This document shows, one piece after another, positions 6,754 to 9,584 of a DNA stretch of 9,584 nucleotides; positions within the stretch are counted from its first letter, which is position 1, and each line of letters starts with the position of its first letter. Under the pieces are notes generated by a model. It saw only the letters and a program-made list of their open reading frames with translations, was not told where the DNA came from and searched no databases. The stretch spans positions 1 to 9,584 of the forward strand of contig CADCIU010000045.1 in the NCBI GenBank assembly GCA_902801585.1. The letters run 5' to 3'. The position numbers and the translations under genes were made by a program. Origin of the DNA: an uncultured Lachnospiraceae bacterium (lineage in GTDB: Bacteria > Bacillota_A > Clostridia > Lachnospirales > Lachnospiraceae).

Positions 6754-7716
6754 TTATATGAACGAGTTATGAGACAGAAGTTTTCTAAAAAACGCACATT
6801 CCTCATCATTGCACTGCTTCGCATAGGGCTCATTCATGTTGCAGTGGAACACGTGCCCCAGTTTCCTGTCCTTTGGACTGTAAATGTGAATCTCATGCTC
6901 GACGCCTTTCATCGTCAGAAGATCCGCAAATTCCTTCACCCGGTCGAGCAGAAAATCTCCGTTGGATGACATGATAAAGACCGGCGGATACGAATCCGTT
7001 ATATGCCCGAGCACATCCATCTGCTCCGAGCCGATCACATCCGGATCGTCAAAATAGCACTTGAGCATCAGTTTGTCACGTCTCGGATCGGGTCTGTACA
7101 GTCCGCAGTTGAATGCACAAGCCCGGAGCCTGAACTTCGGGATCTCCATACCAAGAATGTCCGCATAAGCCGGATTGGTCACTGCAGCCGCATATTGGCT
7201 CGCCAGCTGTGCCCCTGCACTGTCTCCTACTATAAAGATCCGGTCCGTATCGATGAAGTTCTCCTCCGCATGTACACAAACATACCGCATCACTGCATTT
7301 GTGTCCTGCAGCTGTGCCGGATATCGATATTCCGGCGCCAGGCGGTAGGAAAAATTGACCACGGCAAAGCCCCTCTGCGCGAGGCTCATGCAATAAAAAC
7401 GGTATAATTCTTTGTTCCCGTAAACATAGGCGCCTCCGTGTACACTCACGATCGTCGGAAGCGGCTTCTCTGTGCCCGCCGGGTAATAGATATCAAGGAC
7501 CTGCTCCGGGTCCTTCCCGTAAGCCAGGTCCTTTACTTTTTCGATATCTTCCGGTTCTGCGAGACCTCTGTCCCTGATCTCATCATTTTTTTTAAACAGC
7601 ATCCTTACGCGTTCCGCCTGGATAAACACCGCGTTCTTATGCGCGGCCGCCCCGACGGCGGCCAGGCTCACAGCGGCTCCGGCCGTCAAAAGCGTATTCC
7701 TGTTTTTCTTTTCCAT
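6754..7716 (-). CDS. HSL-family alpha/beta hydrolase (esterase/lipase) with N-terminal hydrophobic segment
   Basis: This 320-aa protein is a carboxylic-ester hydrolase of the hormone-sensitive-lipase type. HGGAYVYG (93-100) is the oxyanion-hole motif, YRLAPE (124-129) is the conserved family element, and GDSAG (164-168) carries the nucleophile S166. D254 (SSNGDFLLD) and H288 (LGHVFH) complete the triad. Residues 8-25 are hydrophobic after a KKNR start, which suggests a membrane anchor or signal peptide. However, the body has eight cysteines, unusual for an exported Firmicutes enzyme, so the side of the membrane is uncertain. ATG 7716 is supported by AGAGG 7 nt upstream. It follows the DegV gene by 67 nt with no terminator, so the two are probably cotranscribed. 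The substrate is unknown; short-chain or lipid esters are typical for the family. Confidence 0.88.
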   Translation of the reverse strand: MEKKNRNTLLTAGAAVSLAAVGAAAHKNAVFIQAERVRMLFKKNDEIRDRGLAEPEDIEKVKDLAYGKDPEQVLDIYYPAGTEKPLPTIVSVHGGAYVYGNKELYRFYCMSLAQRGFAVVNFSYRLAPEYRYPAQLQDTNAVMRYVCVHAEENFIDTDRIFIVGDSAGAQLASQYAAAVTNPAYADILGMEIPKFRLRACAFNCGLYRPDPRRDKLMLKCYFDDPDVIGSEQMDVLGHITDSYPPVFIMSSNGDFLLDRVKEFADLLTMKGVEHEIHIYSPKDRKLGHVFHCNMNEPYAKQCNDEECAFFRKLLSHNSFI

Positions 7717-7720
7717 TTCA

Positions 7721-7765
7721 GTTCCTCTCAGATCTGTCTTTATAAGATCTGTTCCTATAAGATCT
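7721..7765 (-). repeat. Three 15-bp tandem repeats between the DegV and esterase genes
   Basis: Units at 7721-7735, 7736-7750 and 7751-7765 each contain AGATCT. On the minus strand they read AGATCTTATAGGAAC, AGATCTTATAAAGAC and AGATCTGAGAGGAAC. The unit next to the esterase start carries its Shine-Dalgarno sequence, so the array covers most of the 67-bp gap. Confidence 0.9.
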
Positions 7766-7783
7766 GTGCCTTTTAGAATCGCG

Positions 7784-8647
7784 TCAGCGCTCTTTTCCTC
7801 TGAAAAACAGCGCCAGCATTCCTGGACCTACATGGGCGCCCGAGAACGGCTCATGCTGACAGATCCTGATCGGTATGCCCGGCGAGACCTTCCTGACCAT
7901 TTCCGCCAGAGTCTCAGCTTCATCCAGGCAGTCTCCGTGCGAAATGCAGATTCTCTGATCCTCGGAGTCCAGCTTCTTCTCTTTGTACTTTTCAACCATT
8001 GCCTCGATCGCTTTTTTGCGCCCGCGGACTTTGGCACATGCCACAATGTGGCCGGTGTGGTCACCGTAAAGGATCGGCTTGATATTGAGCACCGTTCCGA
8101 TCGCAGCTGTAAACCCGCTGACCCGCCCCGTTCTCTTGAGGAAATTCAGGTCGTCCACCGTAAAATACTGGCACGTGTGCGGTACCTCTTCATCGAGGAT
8201 CTTCGCTGCTTCTCTTACGTCTACGCCTTTCCGGCTCAACTCTGCCGCCCGAACAGCCAGAAGTCCGTTGCCGAAGCCGCAGCCGTGTGAGTCCACAATA
8301 TGAATAAAACGGTCAGGGAACTGCTCCATCAGCTCATTCGCCGCGCCGACCGCAGCGTTGTAAGTACCACTGATCCCGGAGCTCATGGACACATAAACAA
8401 TATCACGTCCCTTCTCAAGGAGCGGGGTAAAATATGTGAAAAAGACCTGGGCATTCAACAGACTGGTCCCGATCTTTCTGCCGTTGCGAAGGCTCTCATA
8501 ATAAGCATGTCCGTCAAAGCTGTCGACATCGCCCCAGTATGTGTGCGGCTCACCGTCCACGGTATACTCACAGGGCAAAAGAGAAATTCCCTCCAGCATA
8601 TCTTTGGGCAGATTCGCGCTTCCGTCCGCAAAAACTTCAAATGACAT
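7784..8647 (-). CDS. DegV-family fatty-acid-binding protein (possible FakB-type)
   Basis: This 287-aa protein has the normal DegV length and motifs. ADGSANLP (7-14) stands for the usual D-S-T/S-A-D-LP. Others are a Thr in IGTSLLN (T61), VSMSSGISGTYNAA (86-99), FTVDDLNFLKRTGRVSG (162-178), NIKPIL (188-193), RGRKKA (208-213) and HVGPGML (272-278). DegV proteins bind a single fatty acid between two domains, and some (FakB) present it to the kinase FakA for phosphorylation and entry into phospholipid synthesis. No FakA gene lies in this window, so kinase partnership is inferred. ATG 8647 has AGGGAGG 7 nt upstream and a consensus promoter. The esterase follows in the same direction. Confidence 0.93.
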   Translation of the reverse strand: MSFEVFADGSANLPKDMLEGISLLPCEYTVDGEPHTYWGDVDSFDGHAYYESLRNGRKIGTSLLNAQVFFTYFTPLLEKGRDIVYVSMSSGISGTYNAAVGAANELMEQFPDRFIHIVDSHGCGFGNGLLAVRAAELSRKGVDVREAAKILDEEVPHTCQYFTVDDLNFLKRTGRVSGFTAAIGTVLNIKPILYGDHTGHIVACAKVRGRKKAIEAMVEKYKEKKLDSEDQRICISHGDCLDEAETLAEMVRKVSPGIPIRICQHEPFSGAHVGPGMLALFFRGKER

Positions 8648-8672
8648 CTAATCGCCTCCCTTCAATGGCAAT

Positions 8673-8701
8673 ATTATAGCAGTGCCCATCCATCTAATCA
8701 A
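8673..8701 (-). promoter_or_regulatory. Sigma-A promoter of the DegV-esterase operon
   Basis: On the minus strand TTGATT (8696-8701) and TATAAT (8673-8678) are separated by 17 bp, close to the perfect consensus. Transcription would start about 20 nt upstream of the DegV start codon. Confidence 0.8.
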
Positions 8702-8708
8702 ACTTCTG

Positions 8709-8717
8709 TGATAAAAT
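8709..8717 (+). promoter_or_regulatory. Possible extended -10 promoter for the plus-strand hydrolase
   Basis: TGATAAAAT fits TGnTAtAAT with one mismatch and lies about 70 nt before the ATG at 8786. No good -35 is seen, which extended -10 promoters can tolerate. The 5' UTR contains a 7-bp hairpin (8728-8734 with 8742-8748, one G-T pair) without a U-run. Confidence 0.4.
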
Positions 8718-8785
8718 AGCATATAGCGGCTCCGAACGTTGCGGAGTCCTGCCCCGAACCATTACTGTATCAAGGAGAGAGGATC

Positions 8786-9559
8786 ATGCATAACTTCACG
8801 CTTACTAAATCCAATTCGCACAAAGTGGCCTGTGTGGAGGAAATTCCGGATCATGCCGGGATGGTCGCGATCGCTGTTCACGGCTTTACGAGCAGCAAGG
8901 AGAGCCCGACCGTTCAAATGCTGCTGCGGCGCCTGCCTGAAGCCGGGATCGGTGTCGTCGGGATCGATCTGCCCAGCCACGGCATGGAGGATTCCTATGA
9001 AGAGGAGCTGCGCCTGTCCTCCTGCCTGGACAGTATCGAAACTGCGGAGCGCTATATTTTGGCAAAATATCCATCAGCGCGGATCTGCTATTTCGGCTCG
9101 AGTTTCGGAGCCTATTCCACAGCTATGTACATAAGCACGCGGCCGCATCAAGGGCGCAGGGCATTCTTTCGCAGTGCTGCCGTCAATATGCCTTCCCTGT
9201 TCATCAAAGACAATATGACCGAGGAAGAGGCACGGCAGTTTGCCCTTTTGGAGGAGCAGGGATACTACATGCAGGGATTCGGCCTGGGCAGGCCGGTGAA
9301 AGTCACCAAGGGCTTTATCGAAGATCTGGCTTCCGGCGATCTGTTCGAGATCTTTGACCCGGACCGGTTCGGCCCCCACAAGATTGCCATGGCGCACGGC
9401 GCGGAAGATGCGACCATTGACCCCGAGGCCGCTGCCCGCTTTGCGGAGCGCTTCCATATCGAAGAGACCGTATTTGAGGGTGAGGGACATTCTCTCTGTA
9501 ATGATCCGGCGACCCCCGACAAGGTGGCTGATCTTGCCATCAGGCTCTTTCTGAGCTGA
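8786..9559 (+). CDS. Alpha/beta hydrolase (serine hydrolase, esterase/thioesterase-like)
   Basis: This 257-aa protein has no signal peptide or membrane segment, so it should be cytoplasmic. VHGFTSSKES (31-40) fits the HG oxyanion-hole region, and GIDLPSHG (59-66) is the conserved DxxGHG-like turn with Ser and His. GSSFG (104-108) holds the nucleophile S106. D208 (HGAEDATID; D212 is an alternative) and H235 (GEGHS) complete the triad. Residues 120-195 form a cap between core strands. ATG 8786 follows AGGAGAGAGG at good spacing. It is divergent from the DegV gene across a 138-bp intergenic region. The short core plus cap resembles small acyl-ester and feruloyl-type esterases or thioesterases. 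I cannot choose among these from sequence. Confidence 0.88.
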   Translation: MHNFTLTKSNSHKVACVEEIPDHAGMVAIAVHGFTSSKESPTVQMLLRRLPEAGIGVVGIDLPSHGMEDSYEEELRLSSCLDSIETAERYILAKYPSARICYFGSSFGAYSTAMYISTRPHQGRRAFFRSAAVNMPSLFIKDNMTEEEARQFALLEEQGYYMQGFGLGRPVKVTKGFIEDLASGDLFEIFDPDRFGPHKIAMAHGAEDATIDPEAAARFAERFHIEETVFEGEGHSLCNDPATPDKVADLAIRLFLS

Positions 9560-9584
9560 TACCCATCTTAGTTTCCCTGTAAAT

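Noticed and set aside
7766..8644. Plus-strand ORFs opposite the DegV gene
   Set aside because: They are antisense to a gene with full family motifs, a promoter and an SD.
8728..8748. Hairpin between the divergent genes as a terminator
   Set aside because: It has seven pairs with one G-T and no T-run on either side, and it lies in the 5' UTR of the plus-strand hydrolase.

Overview
The window looks like the chromosome of a low-to-moderate GC Gram-positive anaerobe of the Bacillota, most likely a gut Clostridia or Lachnospiraceae-type organism. This is inferred from three things: a Sec-exported adhesin built from pilin and Cna-B modules, a DegV-family gene, and strong SD sites with consensus sigma-A promoters. 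The species cannot be named from the sequence.

Positions 1-6327 (minus strand) hold the 5' part of one giant gene, open for 2109 codons and running off the left edge. It encodes a signal peptide, an acidic Ser/Glu/Asp linker, an unrecognised beta-rich module, a choice-of-anchor-A-like head (about residues 450-790), an FctA-type pilin domain (about 800-949) and at least twelve tandem Cna-B domains. The Cna-B units resemble the S. pyogenes FbaB CnaB2 domain (the source of SpyCatcher/SpyTag). Every complete unit keeps the Lys, Glu and Asp expected for a self-forming isopeptide bond. No wall anchor is visible; it would lie to the left of position 1.

Positions 6328-6753 form the upstream region of the giant gene. 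It holds an extended -10 promoter, about 240 nt of structured leader or ncRNA, a strong intrinsic terminator, a second weaker terminator-like hairpin and the SD. An early leader segment can pair with the terminator arm, so termination and readthrough folds would be mutually exclusive. This cis-regulatory candidate is, with the Cna-B array, the most interesting part of the window.

Positions 6754-8647 (minus) hold a probable two-gene operon: a DegV-family fatty-acid-binding protein, then an HSL-type alpha/beta hydrolase with a hydrophobic N-terminus. Three 15-bp tandem repeats fill most of the gap between them. A consensus promoter precedes the DegV gene. A second alpha/beta hydrolase (8786-9559, plus) is transcribed divergently. 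Two hydrolases beside a DegV protein suggest a lipid or fatty-acid salvage role, but substrates cannot be read from the sequence.
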